DNA from: Hansfordia pulvinata
Taxonomy: Eukaryota; Ascomycota; Sordariomycetes; Xylariales
Assembly: GCA_006538405.1 (NCBI GenBank)
Contig: BJKQ01000005.1
Span: forward strand, 62,001 to 126,000
DNA: 64,000 nucleotides
Direction of reading: 5' to 3'
In this document: positions 21,703-33,900 of the stretch, one piece after another
Numbering within the stretch: the stretch's first letter is position 1
Layout of the letters: each line of letters opens with the position of its first letter
Translations under genes and position numbers: made by a program
Notes under the pieces: generated by a model
The model's input: the letters and a program-made list of their open reading frames with translations, nothing else
Database searches by the model: none
What the model was told of the DNA's origin: nothing

Positions 21703-22959
21703 TCACGCGAGACGCGCCGCTGCCGGGACGGCCTCGTTATCATTGGAGCTGACAACGCTGCCAACCTCAGACCAGCTAGCAGGGGTCATCATCCCGCTGC
21801 CGTCTTCGCTGACGACGTCAAACTCGTCGCGGCTTGCGTGAGACATCGCCGAGACGGAAGCGGCGGGCGGCGGGTCGACTGCAGAGGCGGCGGCTACGGA
21901 CCAACCGGCCAGCGAGGCCGAGTCGGTCGGGGTCAGCTGACCCTCACTGATGAGCTCAGCCTCTGACATGGGCGCCGCCGGCGTCTCGGGAAGCGGGGAG
22001 TAGAAGCCGTTGGCTGGGTGGGAGGACGCGGACGAGGCGGTGCCCTGTGCCCAGGCCTGAATGGAGCTGTACGCGTCGTTCTGCTGCTCGTGATGATGCG
22101 CCTGGCCGGCCGTCATGAACTCGTCCGGGCCGAGTTCACGCTCCGTGGAATGGGGCCCGGAGAAGGACTCGTCGCGCTCCAGAAGGGTCGGCGTCTGAGA
22201 CGTCGGAACGGACGCGGCGATGTCGACGAGTGGGCTCTTGGGGGGCACGGGTGGGGCGGCGGGTCGGGTCTCGGACAGAGCGTTGTCGTCGCCGCCGACA
22301 TCGGTGGCGCTGTAAATGTCCGACATCTCGTCCTTTTCCGGGCGCATCATGTCGTCGTCAAAGCCGTGCTCATCACTGAAGGGGTTGGTGTAGCGCGAGA
22401 CGTCGAGACCGCGGTGGGTGGTGGAGGCGGCGTCGCCGCGACGGCGCAAGTGCGCCTCGCTGCCGCCTTCCTGAATCTGGGACCCGGAGTGGTAGACGAA
22501 AGAGCCCTTCTCCTCGCCGCGGGCATCGCGCTTGAGGAAGTCGTCAAAGCTAGTGCCGGGGGAGCGCGGTGTGGCGACGGGGGATGATTCGGATTTGAGA
22601 GTGGCAGATGAAGAAGAAGAAGGCCTCTGGCGCTGCTCGCGTTGTGCGTTCCAGTACATCAGCTCCTCGCGCTGGCGGCGGCGGGTCTCGTCGTCGGCAT
22701 CGATGCCAGGCTCGGCGCCGGGGCCGAGGCCGCGGGAGCGCAGGAAGCCCTCGGCATCCTCAGGGCGGTTGAAGAGGTTCTCGCGCTCCTGGGGAGATAT
22801 TGAGTCGCCGAACTGATGAAGGGCGATGGCGATACGGCGGCGTAGGTCCTGGGCCATGCGCTGGAGCTCGGGGGACTCGTAGACGGCTATGGCGGCCGCG
22901 GCGACGACGGAGACGGCGATGACGCCGGCTGACATGGCGGCATGGTTAATGGGAGGCAT
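21703..22959 (-). CDS. Membrane-anchored, disordered protein of unknown function
   Basis: A single open frame of 418 codons. From the ATG at 22959 the product begins MPPINHAAMSAGVIAVSVVA, giving one hydrophobic segment at about residues 9-25 with a short N-terminus, consistent with a signal anchor. A charged segment follows (RRRQREELMYWNAQREQRQR), and the rest is Ser/Pro/Asp-rich and probably disordered, with acidic clusters such as SDEHGFDDDMMRPEKDEMSD and a conserved-looking end (ASWSEVGSVVSSNDNEA). The same frame is open 89 codons further upstream, but those are Pro/Ser-rich and look like translated leader. I do not recognise the family. Possible roles as a membrane adaptor or tether are guesswork. 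No neighbour hints at function. Confidence 0.65.
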   Translation of the reverse strand: MPPINHAAMSAGVIAVSVVAAAAIAVYESPELQRMAQDLRRRIAIALHQFGDSISPQERENLFNRPEDAEGFLRSRGLGPGAEPGIDADDETRRRQREELMYWNAQREQRQRPSSSSSATLKSESSPVATPRSPGTSFDDFLKRDARGEEKGSFVYHSGSQIQEGGSEAHLRRRGDAASTTHRGLDVSRYTNPFSDEHGFDDDMMRPEKDEMSDIYSATDVGGDDNALSETRPAAPPVPPKSPLVDIAASVPTSQTPTLLERDESFSGPHSTERELGPDEFMTAGQAHHHEQQNDAYSSIQAWAQGTASSASSHPANGFYSPLPETPAAPMSEAELISEGQLTPTDSASLAGWSVAAASAVDPPPAASVSAMSHASRDEFDVVSEDGSGMMTPASWSEVGSVVSSNDNEAVPAAARLA

Positions 22960-24700
22960 GATGAGCAAGTGTGGCGGTGGTGGATGAGGGTGTGGCTTGA
23001 GAGGGGAGATAGTCGGGGAAAGGGAGACGATCCAGCAGGTTAGGCTGGGTTTGGGAGGTGAAAGTGGAGGCGACGAGGGAGAGGACGGAGCTGGAGACGG
23101 CGGGCCTAGCGGGCCTGGAAACCTCAGCACCGGTGGGGAGGCCTGAGCTGCGCTGCCCCGGGCTGTGGAGGGGAGGTTGTGCTCCGAGGCGGATGCGGAA
23201 CAGCCACGCCAGAGCAGAGGTACCACCTTGCGAGTGGCAACCTTTACGGCGCGGCGCAGACAGGTCTGTGGGTACCTCGGAGAGCCCTCGGAGAGGGGGG
23301 TAATGCGGTTGTGCGGGTATTGAAGATGAAGAGGTTCGGCAGGTGTGCGCAGAGATGGTCAAGAAATGCAAGGAAGGCAGGTACGGCAGGCAGGTAGGTA
23401 GATATCCAAGCACCCAAGCACACGCGGGATGTATTTGGGATGCAAGCGAAAACGAAGGCAGTGGTAGGTTCTAGTGCATGTACTCGTATGGAGTGGGCAG
23501 GACGCTGAAGATGAGGTACGAGTATCTGTAGATCCAATGACGGTGGCGGTGGAATGGTGGTCCAGAACGCGACGAGGCAGATGTCGTCGTCAGCCGACCT
23601 GAGCTCGGTGGAACGAGCCGAGTACATGGTGATCAGGTATGTACATCCAATGCAGGTCAGATGGACGGGTACCTTCCATCGTCGACAGCTGGTCGTGGCG
23701 ACCGAGGCTTGCACCTGCCTTGGGAAAGGTGTGGCGCAGCAGGCAGCCAAATGACGACCTCGACAGTGCTCAGGTGCCCGCAGCGAGCCCATCCATTTGC
23801 CCCGGTACACACTGTGTACGAGATGTGTCGGTGTGGGTGAAGCAACGCCGTTGTCGAATCAGACGGAAACCAGGGCAGGGCGAGGCAGTGGTGACGGTGA
23901 CGATGACGAAGGTGGGGGGCTTGGTGATCCATGCCGCTTCGAGACGACATTGCTCCCCTCTCACACAGGTATACGGGGGACACACGGGCACATGGGGACG
24001 GACAGGGGAAGCAGCGGGGGTCAAGGGGATCAAGGCACCAGGAACGAGACGTTCAATATTTTAGCTGAAGAAGAGAGACTCGAATCACTCACCCTTGGCC
24101 GCCACGTAGACAGACATGGCCTGATTCTTCTCCTCTGTCTGGTTATTGGTTATTGTTTCGGTACTCTCCTCGATTTTGCAGATCGGTGAGAAATGAGGCG
24201 AGAGAAATGAGAGGAAACGGCGAGACGGAAATTCGTGAGAGACTGAGAGAGGTTGGAAGTGCAGCAGCCCTTTCAATACCGAAGGACCTGGGCGAAAGGA
24301 TGTAGGTGTGGAGGTATAGAGGTGTGGTAGGTATGTTGGTTGTGTCCAAGACGGGAGAATCCAGCACTGAAATTGGCTCTCTACAGCCACCCGAGGTGGA
24401 TAGGTAAGGCGAGGTCGGCGTGCAGATGGATGGTCAAGTGTAGGGTAAAGTGAGGGAGGTAAGGAGTGTACTAACGTAAGGTGGAGTGCGAGAGGCAGAT
24501 GGATGGAGGTGGAAACGGGAGCGGGAGAGAGCGGGAATGGAGACGAGGTACGGTGACGATTGATTCACAGCGTCCGTGCATTCGGCTCTCGTCAGGCAGG
24601 TCACAGGTCAGAGCTGGTGATGACTGACTGAATGCTGGAGGGAGCCAGTAAGTCCGTCCGTCTTGGCTTCCGCTGCCGCTGCTTCTGGTCAGGCGTTGTG

Positions 24701-24745
24701 AGTCGAGTCGAGTCGAGTCGAGTCGAGTCGAGTCGAGTCGAGTCG
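24701..24745. repeat. (AGTCG)9 pentanucleotide array
   Basis: Nine perfect AGTCG units in a row, followed by decayed units (AGTCA, GGTCG, GGTCG, ATTCG) to about 24770. It lies between genes. Confidence 0.95.
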
Positions 24746-26505
24746 AGTCAGGTCGGGTCGATTCGAGTTAGTTGGTCCAGACGTTTGCCAGATACCTCCG
24801 TACATGACCACCTCACCACCTGCTCCAACCTAATGCGCTGGGCAGGTTGTATGATGTCTTCCGCTACCTTACGACCTCGGGAGCACATACAGTACACATG
24901 TACCTGGTTACGGACATGGCCGCAACCTACATGAGGTCGGATCATGGTATAACCTTGGCAACCTACACACGAAGGTGTAGAAGGCATGGTAAGGCAGCAT
25001 TCAGCCCGGCTTCCAGTTGTAGCATTTATCATTTTTCCATGAGATACCTTGGAATGTAAGTAAAAGGCATCTGCAGGTAATGGACCAGAGCACGAGCAGC
25101 TGTGCGCTCTGCTACATGTAGATACTTATGTACCCAGGTCCTGATATTTGCCCACGTAAGAGTTAAATACCTTTTCAAGGTTCTGAAGCCTTGAGTAATC
25201 CCTTTAGTATATAAGGTATCCATGAAAGCCCGCGCATGGCTGAAAGATATGGATGTATTGTTTGCAATGCATTACCAAAAAGGGTGTCCCACGAGACATG
25301 AATCTTTCTGAGGTTACCTGGTACGGTTCCGACATGGCGGCGTCCAGAGCCAGATCACCTAACCCATTGGAGCCCTGTCTTTACGAGCACCCCTCCATTG
25401 GAACGCATCATCACACCATCTCCCCGAAAACGGAGATCACCACGGATCCCAAGTCACAACACCTCCCGGACCATCGTCACATGTGCACGGCAGCGGTCAC
25501 TACTCGCACATACGCCCGGCCTCGTGTCGAGCGAGGCCCGGCACAACTTGAAGGATGAATGAATCCTCAGTCGAGCCCGGGCTTCCATTGTCGTCGTTCC
25601 CCTGCACCGGAGAATGCCCCGGGCCTTGCACCAGCCCACCCCGGGCCGCCCGCCCCTCGTGCCCCTCTCCCTCCTCCTCGCCCGCATCGGCTTGGTCGTT
25701 GAACCCCGTCGCTCTCGCGCTGCTCATCCCTCTCGCCGGCCCCGTCTCTCGCATGTCCGCGATGGAGCCGGGATGCCCGTGCGATGGTGGCTACTCATAC
25801 GCCTACAGCCACTGACAATACATACAAACTGCTGCTGCTAGAGCACCTAATGCACCGCACCCTCGCATACATGTACATTAGGTATATGCACAAATATCAA
25901 TTATATGCAGCTACGTTACCAGGGGCATTCGACGGCGTGGGCACGCAGTCCGTGGGGAGGGGGGAGGGGGGGACCCCTTCGAACCACCTCCACCTCCACT
26001 TCCACCACCACCGTCCACCACTCTGACAGGCATCCCAGACCCAGCTGCCTGCATTTCTGCTTACCTTTTCCATCTGCGAGAAACCACATTTCGAGGCCTG
26101 GACAGGAACAACCCTCAATGGGAAGCACAAAGGGTCCACGGCGTCTTCTCCCCTGGTCCGCCTCCCTGTCCACCCCTCCCCTTGTCTCCATCCCCGTCTA
26201 ACCGGTCTCGACAAACCTGCATTTCCCATCCCGCGGAGAGCCGCAGATATGAAAAAAACCACTTCATCTACCCCCGCCCCTCTTTGCCCCCTCCCAATCC
26301 TGCTTTATCATGTCAGGGGTATGACAAAACGCGGGTGGAAATCTCCAAAAAAGATTAGGTACCAGAGATAGGCAAATTGGCGACGAGAGGAAGATGGCAA
26401 AGGTTCTCGAGGTGGGAAGGGCCAGCCTTCACTCTCTGCAGCTGTGCGTCTTGATGGTGTACGACTAAAACACCAGTAGGTACTCGATGCTCTCCGAGCT
26501 CCCGG

Positions 26506-26524
26506 CTCTCTCTCTCTCTCTCTC
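26506..26524. repeat. (CT)n microsatellite
   Basis: A run of CT units, continuing in interrupted form (CTCGCTCTCTCGCG) to about 26540. Confidence 0.85.
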
Positions 26525-27030
26525 GCTCTCTCGCGCTCTCTGATGAACGCGTGGAGGGCGAGGGCACAGAGAGGATTTGTTTGGCCCACCTGCCCCTCTC
26601 CCTCTCCGAAATCGTTATCTCCGTGGGCCTTGTTTATTTTTACGGAGTGTGATGAGGAGACAGAGGGGGGTGGGAGGGGCGAGAGCTAAGGTGGAGGGGA
26701 GGCCCTGTTTTTTTCCTCTTTCTTACCTTAGGTACCTTGCCTAGGGGGGCACGGGGGGCCGCACTCGCGAACCCGAGATACATACAGACGGGACTGGGTG
26801 TGCTCGCATGTAGATGCAGAGTCTACCCAAGGTTATGTAGGTTGTGGCACACTGGTAGCTCATGTAGTAGGGCCGGAGGTTCGAAACGGCCGGCGCCGTG
26901 TCCTATCCTGCCTGGCCACAGACTAGGTAACTTAGACTGCTTTGCCTACCTGGACTCCCCGGCCCCGTCGCCGCGCCGCGCCTTGCCGACCCGCCTCGCT
27001 TCAGCAAGACTGGTGTCGCTGGTGGCGTCG

Positions 27031-27054
27031 TCCCCCCCTCCCCCCCCCCCCCCC
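27031..27054. repeat. Poly-C tract
   Basis: Two C runs (7 and 14) separated by a single T. It shows that long C runs were not all collapsed in this assembly, although their exact length is doubtful. Confidence 0.85.
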
Positions 27055-28132
27055 CAGTGTCGAGTTGAGTCAAGTCGAGACGGGTCGGTGTAATAGGTTC
27101 GGCATTGTAGGCTGGCTGCAGCCTTCACCCAAAGGCTGCACGCCATTGAGGCACGCGCGCTTGCGGGAGAAGGATTATACCACGACCTTCGGCGCGTCGC
27201 GGACTTTGTCATGTAGCACGCGGGAGATGGTCACTCCTGTCGATCATGCTGCGGCAGGGTGTACCACATCACCATTCGTCTCGCAACGCGACAGCGCGGA
27301 ATCGATCAACAGTCGACAAAAGTTCGCGGGAGAAAAGGCCAGGTCAAGAGGTAGGTGTTTTGTTTGGAAGTGATTTGTATTGGAAAATTGGGGAGGTCTA
27401 GCCAGCTACTCAAGATTCTCCCGTCGGGAGGCGGCCAGGTACGATGAGCCATTGCTGAACCCCGCCAACCTGCGCAGCTCCTGCCTCCGACTTTTTGTAG
27501 GGCAACCTTGCCCTCTCTGTTTTCCCGGGTACCTCTTTTGCGGTGGCAATTAATTTCAAATGGATATCAGCCAGACCCTTTGGACTCCACCCCGATGCTG
27601 TTCGAACGATCAAGTATATAGGTAAGGAAAGAAGGAAATCAGGAAATAAAACGCAACGCTGCTTGGCAAAAGATCGAGGGGCCAATGGAAGGGGCTTGTC
27701 GTTGTGTCTGTGTGGTAATTTGTTTTCCGCAGGTAGCTGTTGTTGCTTATTGTCCTCTCCAGGGCTTGGACTGCAGATGCCAGAGAGTGGTCGGCAGGCA
27801 TGAGAACCAAAGACACCGGGTCGGGTTGCTTGGCCGCGCCAGGCCGGCCAAGACGGCGCGACCGAGGCGGCCGTGTTGTGTTGGGGAGCAGCTGGCCTTG
27901 GGGCCCATTTCTCGGTATTCCGAAATGGAACGCGCCCAGGACTTGGCGGGGTTCATTTGAGAGACCGAGTGGCGGTGGCACCCTATGACGAAAAGGGGCA
28001 AACGCCGCCGCTCGGAATCGCCCAGAAAACGCCAAGCGTGGCTCGAGACAGCGAGCCAAGGCTGGGGGCCGCGGCGGCTGGTGACAGACAACGACAGAAA
28101 CAAGGAAGAAACCAGAGTCTTGTCAAGACATT

Positions 28133-28441
28133 CTAGTGAGAGCTGGTGGACTCGGCCGAGCTGGTCGAGAGACCAGAGTCGGTGCGAGGGAGGACAGGGG
28201 CCTGGTCGCTGACGGTGGACGTCTGGGCGGCGGTGGCGCGGGTCTTCTCGCTGTGAAGGGGCAGGCTTGTTAGCGGGTGCATCCATGGATGGTCGAGGAG
28301 AACTACAGGGACGGGCGGGACATACTAAGAAGCTCTGTCGCTGTGAACCTGGCACTTCCACTTGGCGCCGCCGGCGGTCTTGATGGTGAAGTTGAGGCCG
28401 TGCTTGCCGTCAATGACAGACTTGATGTCGTTGGAAGGCAT
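28133..28441 (-). CDS. Small 77-residue two-exon protein, unknown function
   Basis: Exons 28441-28326 and 28250-28133 with a 75-nt intron (donor GTATGT, acceptor CCCTTCACAG) join in frame to 77 codons. The product opens MPSNDIKSVIDGKHGLNFTI and contains KTAGGAKWKCQVHSDRAS, then a Lys/Arg/Ala stretch across the junction (ASYEKTRATAAQ) and a Ser/Thr-rich tail ending STSSAESTSSH. There is no signal peptide or membrane segment. I believe similar short proteins occur in other Sordariomycetes but cannot name the family. Clean splice sites, a TATA-like upstream region and a compact structured N-terminus argue that it is real. The gene stands alone in a gene-poor region. Confidence 0.7.
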
Positions 28442-28611
28442 TGTGAGGGTGGTTTTTGTTTTGTGTGGTTGTATAGGAGAGGCGAGGAAGATGTTGAGAT
28501 TTTGGGGGGAGCAGACGAGGGAACACAGAGAGGTCAAGGAGAGCAGCTAGATGGATGAACGAGTCGAGAGGCAAGTCGAAAGGGTCAAAGGGGGCGGCGG
28601 ATGGGAGGCCA

Positions 28612-28634
28612 ATAAATAATCCCAAGCACAGGTG
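28612..28634 (-). promoter_or_regulatory. TATA-like AT-rich box upstream of the 77-residue gene
   Basis: In otherwise GC-rich DNA the minus strand carries TTATTTATATCCC and ATTATTTATTGG about 170-195 bp before the ATG. Both resemble TATA elements. Inference from sequence only. Confidence 0.3.
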
Positions 28635-30937
28635 GGATATAAATAAGCGTGAGTGAGGGTCCAGGGCAAACGAGGCCCGGAGGAGGCAGAGGTGGACTCG
28701 GGAGAAGGGCTGATCAGTGCCTCGCGCGCATACCAGATACCAGACAGACAGACATCATTACCCACCCTCCCACGCAACTCGTATGCAGAAACGCCGCACC
28801 AGAGAGCAGCTGGCCCTGGCTAGCCCCATGGACTAGGTTAGTGAGGTATTTTGATGATACGCCCGGGGCTCGGAACGCGGGCTCTCGACCTGCGAGTGTG
28901 GAGGTACCTAGCTTATTAGGCGTGAGTATAACAAGCCCGCCTGCGCTGCGGGAGGCTTCCACGCCCGTTCCATTCTCTGCGAGGGGCCAGCCGAATGGAA
29001 GCCGCTGTCGGGTGGTGGCACATCCATGGATTGGATGGATGGTTTGGATGCACTACCTGCATGTACCTGCACTGCATGGTGGAAGTGCCTGCCCTGCTCC
29101 AGCGTACTCGGCGCCGACGGGAGTTGCTTCCACTCGTACCTCAACTCGGTGGCGCGATCGGTCGGCCCGTCCGGCCTGGTCCCGCATGCGTGCTCCCATC
29201 CAGTAGGGCGTGCTACCCCAAGTCCCGGCTACACTCGATGGCGCAGGGAAATACTTTGCTTGCAGCGTCTGACGCCATTCTAGCCTTTGTATATGTCTGG
29301 TCTCGCGACAGCGCCTCTGTCCAGAGCCCACGATCTGGTACGAGCCCGCGACTTTTCGCTATCCGTGCGGTGCCAACATCTCCGTCTCTGCAAACAATAA
29401 GATCCACCGCCGGCTTGTCCTGGGCGCCTCCGTAGCAAACAGATACAGCACTTTGGGGCAGGCTCGGCTCCAGCCCCCGTACGTACATCAGGCACATTCA
29501 TCCCCCGATGCAATTCACGAGCAATCAACCTTGCGCCTGGGACGGACGCCGAGCGACCGCACTTCCACCAGAGCCGCTCGCCGTTTCGCTTCCGAGATGG
29601 TGGAGAGTAGGTACCTATGTAACTACCTAACCAGGGGCCGTAGTGCATGTAGTCATGTACATCCATTCGCTGTTGCTTTCCATGTAATGCCATGCCCCAA
29701 CAAAATCTAGAAATCACAGCTAATTCTGCTTGCCTTCAAGAAGACACCTGCATGTGGGCGACGAGGAAATCAAGCACATCACGATTACGACGCCGGCCGC
29801 GTCTGGAACACGGCCCCCACCATCTTGATGATTCAGACCTTGTCCCACGATGTCTGCAGCGACGGAAAGTGCACGTTTCAGCGGATGGCTGTGTGACGAT
29901 AGCAGTGGCAGCGGCGGTCGCCGTCGCTCCCCACGTTCCCCCTCCGACTTTCTGTAAAAAGAAACCGTCCCCACCCCGGATCGGTCACCTTCTGGGGTGG
30001 CGCCCGGCAAATACGAGTACATGGACGTGGGTATGTAGGTAAGTATCTAAGTATTCACCCTCCACGATGGCACGGCTGGATACCTCAGGCCGGTTGGTGT
30101 TTGGTACGAGCAATGAAGATGGGCGGCTTAGGGGTAGCCTGGTACGCCTGGGCAGGAAATAATAAAAAGACGCGCACAGGCAGCCCAGCCCCGGATGGGC
30201 CCAGTCACCCAGAGCGCGGTTTGCTGACCCCCAAGCCCGTCGCCATTGGTCGCTGTGGCCGCGTCAGAGGGCGTGGCCCCCTCCACCGTGGGCTGTCTCC
30301 TGTTGGATTGCGATGGGGCGTCGCCGGCATACCGCGCCGCCACCGTCGTCGTCGCCGCGGCCGCCTCCGCCACAGACAACACGGATGCGGGCAGCGCGGA
30401 GGGCGGGCCGTGAGCGCCCAGAAAGTCATGGTGCCACGGCAGTCCACGAGCGGCATTCAGCGGAGGGCGTGTGGGCGTACCAGTCCTGGCTGTGCAGTGG
30501 CGGGCGATGATGATGTGATGCGGGGCGACTGATGAAGTGGAAACGGGCCAATGTCACCCTGCCGGTATGGATATGGCCAGAACGAGTCCTCGAGACTGGA
30601 CATCCACGATGCGCCTGTCCATGTACGGAGGTCAAATATGATCAACTACCAGGAGGACCTTAATGCAGCTGCCCTACGCCCGTCCAGGACATGAGAACAA
30701 ATCCGGGAGCCACTTCCGGACGCTGCATGCAGGGTGCTGGACATCAGTATCCATCCATCATGGTTGGATTCAATGTGAACGAATCCGCTCACCGCGGCAC
30801 ACGACTCCCCCCCCTCTCTTCCTCTGTAAGGGGCGCGCTTCAGGGGCGCGGCCCTCGGGATTACGCCACTCAGGGCTGGGTCCGAGTGGGCTACCAGAGG
30901 TCATTTGCCGACATGCATTTTTTCCCTCCTCTTCCGG

Positions 30938-30960
30938 CTGCTGCTGCTGCTGCTGCTGCT
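30938..30960. repeat. (CTG)n microsatellite
   Basis: Seven CTG units plus two bases in intergenic DNA. Confidence 0.9.
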
Positions 30961-33900
30961 ATTGTCGCTTCCTCACCGTACTTGGACGGCACAGTGACTT
31001 GGCCGAACAGACTCTATCCGGGCTTTCCAGGTTGCGACTTCGCGCGCGTGGAGGGACTACTCACTCGCTCCCTGTCACAGAACGAGGTTGCGCGCCCTTC
31101 CAGATTCTAGAACCCTTCGTCGGTCAGGAACGGATAGGCTGCGGTGCGAGCGAGGGCGTGCCCAAAGGTACGGATTCTCGCAGAGGCCGGGGCTTGTTAT
31201 TGCTAACCCCGGAGTGGAAACGCAACCAACGGCCGAGGTCGGTCGCTATTCGCATCCACCAGCCGTGATCCCTTCCTAAAGCAGGAGGCATCCCGGCGTC
31301 TGATTGGCCGGGCCGCGTCAGCCACGAGAAAGACGGAGCCCCAACGACGCCGCGGCAGCGAATCGCGAGCGGCCGAACAGGCGAGCGACCTGAATCACCA
31401 AGCATCGGCAGCTGCCACCCTCGTCTGCGCCCGCGCCTGCGCCTACGAGTACGCCTCCGTCTACACGCCCTACACTCGGGGCTTCCTTCCTTCTGTATTC
31501 CAGTCGCTCCGAATCCATGAGACCCACGCTAGATACCCTGTACGAGTACCTCCAAGTTTGCTGGTTTATCGTGGGACGACCTCAGTGTTGTGTTCTTCAC
31601 ATGGCAAAGTCCCGAGACCAGGCGGAGCAGCCGCATCTACCTGCTCGCAGCTACATTGATGTACCTTCCCTACGTAGGTACTACCTAAGGTTACGAGTGA
31701 AATCTCCTACTCCATAACCCACATCCAAACAATCTTGGAGGACCTCCATGGTGTTCGCGCGCGGGACCTCCTCTGAACAAGCCTGCCGACTGGCTGGCTG
31801 GCCGACAAAGCCCCCGCCAGCCTAACTGGACGTCCCCTGTAGCCAGCCCCCCCGCCCACCAACTGAGGTCGTCAGCCAACGGGCGCCATCGCCATTGCCA
31901 ACCAGCCTACGAGGAGGCCCTCCTACGAGCCTGCGCGCACCTAACGGATAGCTCGTTCCGATCCACCCCTTGATTGTCTCTGCATGTGCGTACGGATACG
32001 CTGGCGCCTCCCAGCATCGATTCCCACCCACGCCGCCCACACACATCCACACACACCTCACCGCGAGCGTCCACCGGCGGCCGCGCTACCGAGTCCGCGA
32101 TGGCCGGGGCACGTGGGGCGCCGCACATTCGCAGAGATGGGGGGGGTGGGGGGGGGTGAGGAGCCAAGATCTCCTAGGATCCAGTCCAAAAAGCTTGTCC
32201 AAAGCTTGTCTTGGGTCCTCTCGGGGGTCGGCTTCTGCCCAAGTGCCAGATCCGACATGACGGCGCCTGCTCAAGTCCCAGCTTCAATGCAACGTTTGGT
32301 GCCCGCCTAACCCGCTTACTCGTAACCCGTCCAGCAACGCAACACGACGCCAACAAAGATTTTTGGGGGTTTCGGCCTAGGATCTCGGCCGGGCCTTGCG
32401 GGCGCTGGCTGCCACGGTCACGACCCGGGAGTACCGGCCTTGTACGAGCAGTATTGAGAGAACAAGGCCCACGAGCACCGGTCACTGATCGTCCCGACTC
32501 TCCGATTCCCGCCGCAACGGAACCGCCTGCAGATTGTGCCATTTTCGGGCCCGATACACCCCGACTCTCTTCTGCCGCGCTGTCAGCATTTAGGCCCACG
32601 ATCCCGAGTGATGCTGCCTTGGTCCCACCGATGAAGTCAGTGAATTCTCGCCTCGGCGCGTGTCGCCGCAGCGTGGGCGCGCGGCCGAGCAGGGCTCTTG
32701 CGCCACCACACACCTCTCCCCAAAAGCCCCCACCGAACTCGCACGTCCCCCGACGACGTCACCGGCTGATCGTAAGCCAAGACGAAGCCCGCACCCGGGA
32801 AGCCCGCTCGCGAAAAACCCAACGCAAGGGGCTACGACTATGGGCGATCACCCACAGCTGACCCCCAGGCCCTTCCCCAGCCTGCCATCCCCGCGAAATG
32901 TCGTCAAAAAACCGGTGTGATCCCGTCTGTCCCACGACCCAAGGCAAGGTGGCGGGCGGGCACGCAGCTACCCAGTCCGCTCGGTGAGAATGCCGCCACG
33001 TCAATCCCTTTCTCCGGACGGTGAGAAGAATGGCGGCAAGGAAGCGCAAGGTGTGGTCGGCTATGCCACTCCGTCACATTCACTCGACCGGTGGATTGCA
33101 ACGACGACCTGAAAACCCTGCCCCGCTCGTCACGGTAATGCATGGCGCTTCATGACCGTGCCAGCGACTACCTAGACGCGCTGTTGCGTAGTCAGGTGGC
33201 AAAAGTGGTTAGAAGTTCTCACTTGCACGTTCACGTCCCAGCTCAGCATCCGCAGTGGTATCTTTTGAGACAGCTTGTCTAACATGCTGCCAGGGCTCCT
33301 GGCGGGGCTGGCAAGCCCACGCAAGGAGGTAGCCGGCATGCAGCGCTGACGTCGGTTGGAACCTGCCCAGGCGGGATGAACCACACGAGCCCAGCTGGAC
33401 TGCCGTACACGGTAGCCGCCATTTGACCGCCTTAGTACGGTGCTCATGATGGAGCACTTTGCACTCCGTTGTGCCGCCTCGCCGCGCCCGCCCGCCATCG
33501 GTGGCCTGCACATGGCTACGCGGCGAGCCTGCCATGCCACGCGAGAGGACGCGGGCGAGACATGGGTCCGGCTCGTTGCTCCGCTAAGTCACGCGAGCAA
33601 GTCTCCGAAATAAATGCCTCCCACCAGATCAGCTTGGTGCAGGGCGATGCCTACTCGTACGTGCACGAGTACTCGTGACAGCACGGACCATCAGTCAGTG
33701 GGTTTCCTTGTTTGGAGGTAAGCCGAGCCTAGCTGGAAGCTGGCTGAGGTTGCATCTCCAGAAAGTCCAATGCGAGGCAGACTTGCATTCTCTGCTACTA
33801 CGCCTACATACTCATAAGAAGGAAATGAGGGACGCGCCGACCAAGGGGCGCCGTCGAGGCTTCGCGCGGTGCCACGTCGATCCATCCCGCGCTTCAGTTA

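Larger units (their letters stand above)
22960..28132. other. 5-kb intergenic stretch
   Basis: I find no gene that I can support. The first 300 bases are the leader and promoter of the leftward gene ending at 21703. Simple repeats occur at 24701-24745, 26506-26524 and 27031-27054. Short open frames overlap on both strands and are Pro/Arg-rich, as expected by chance in GC-rich DNA. Confidence 0.45.

Noticed and set aside
22960..23226. In-frame upstream extension of the membrane-anchored protein
   Set aside because: Pro/Ser-rich with a low-quality start; the ATG at 22959 places the hydrophobic anchor at the N-terminus.
24701..24770. CRISPR-like array
   Set aside because: It is a plain pentanucleotide microsatellite without spacers, in a eukaryotic genome.
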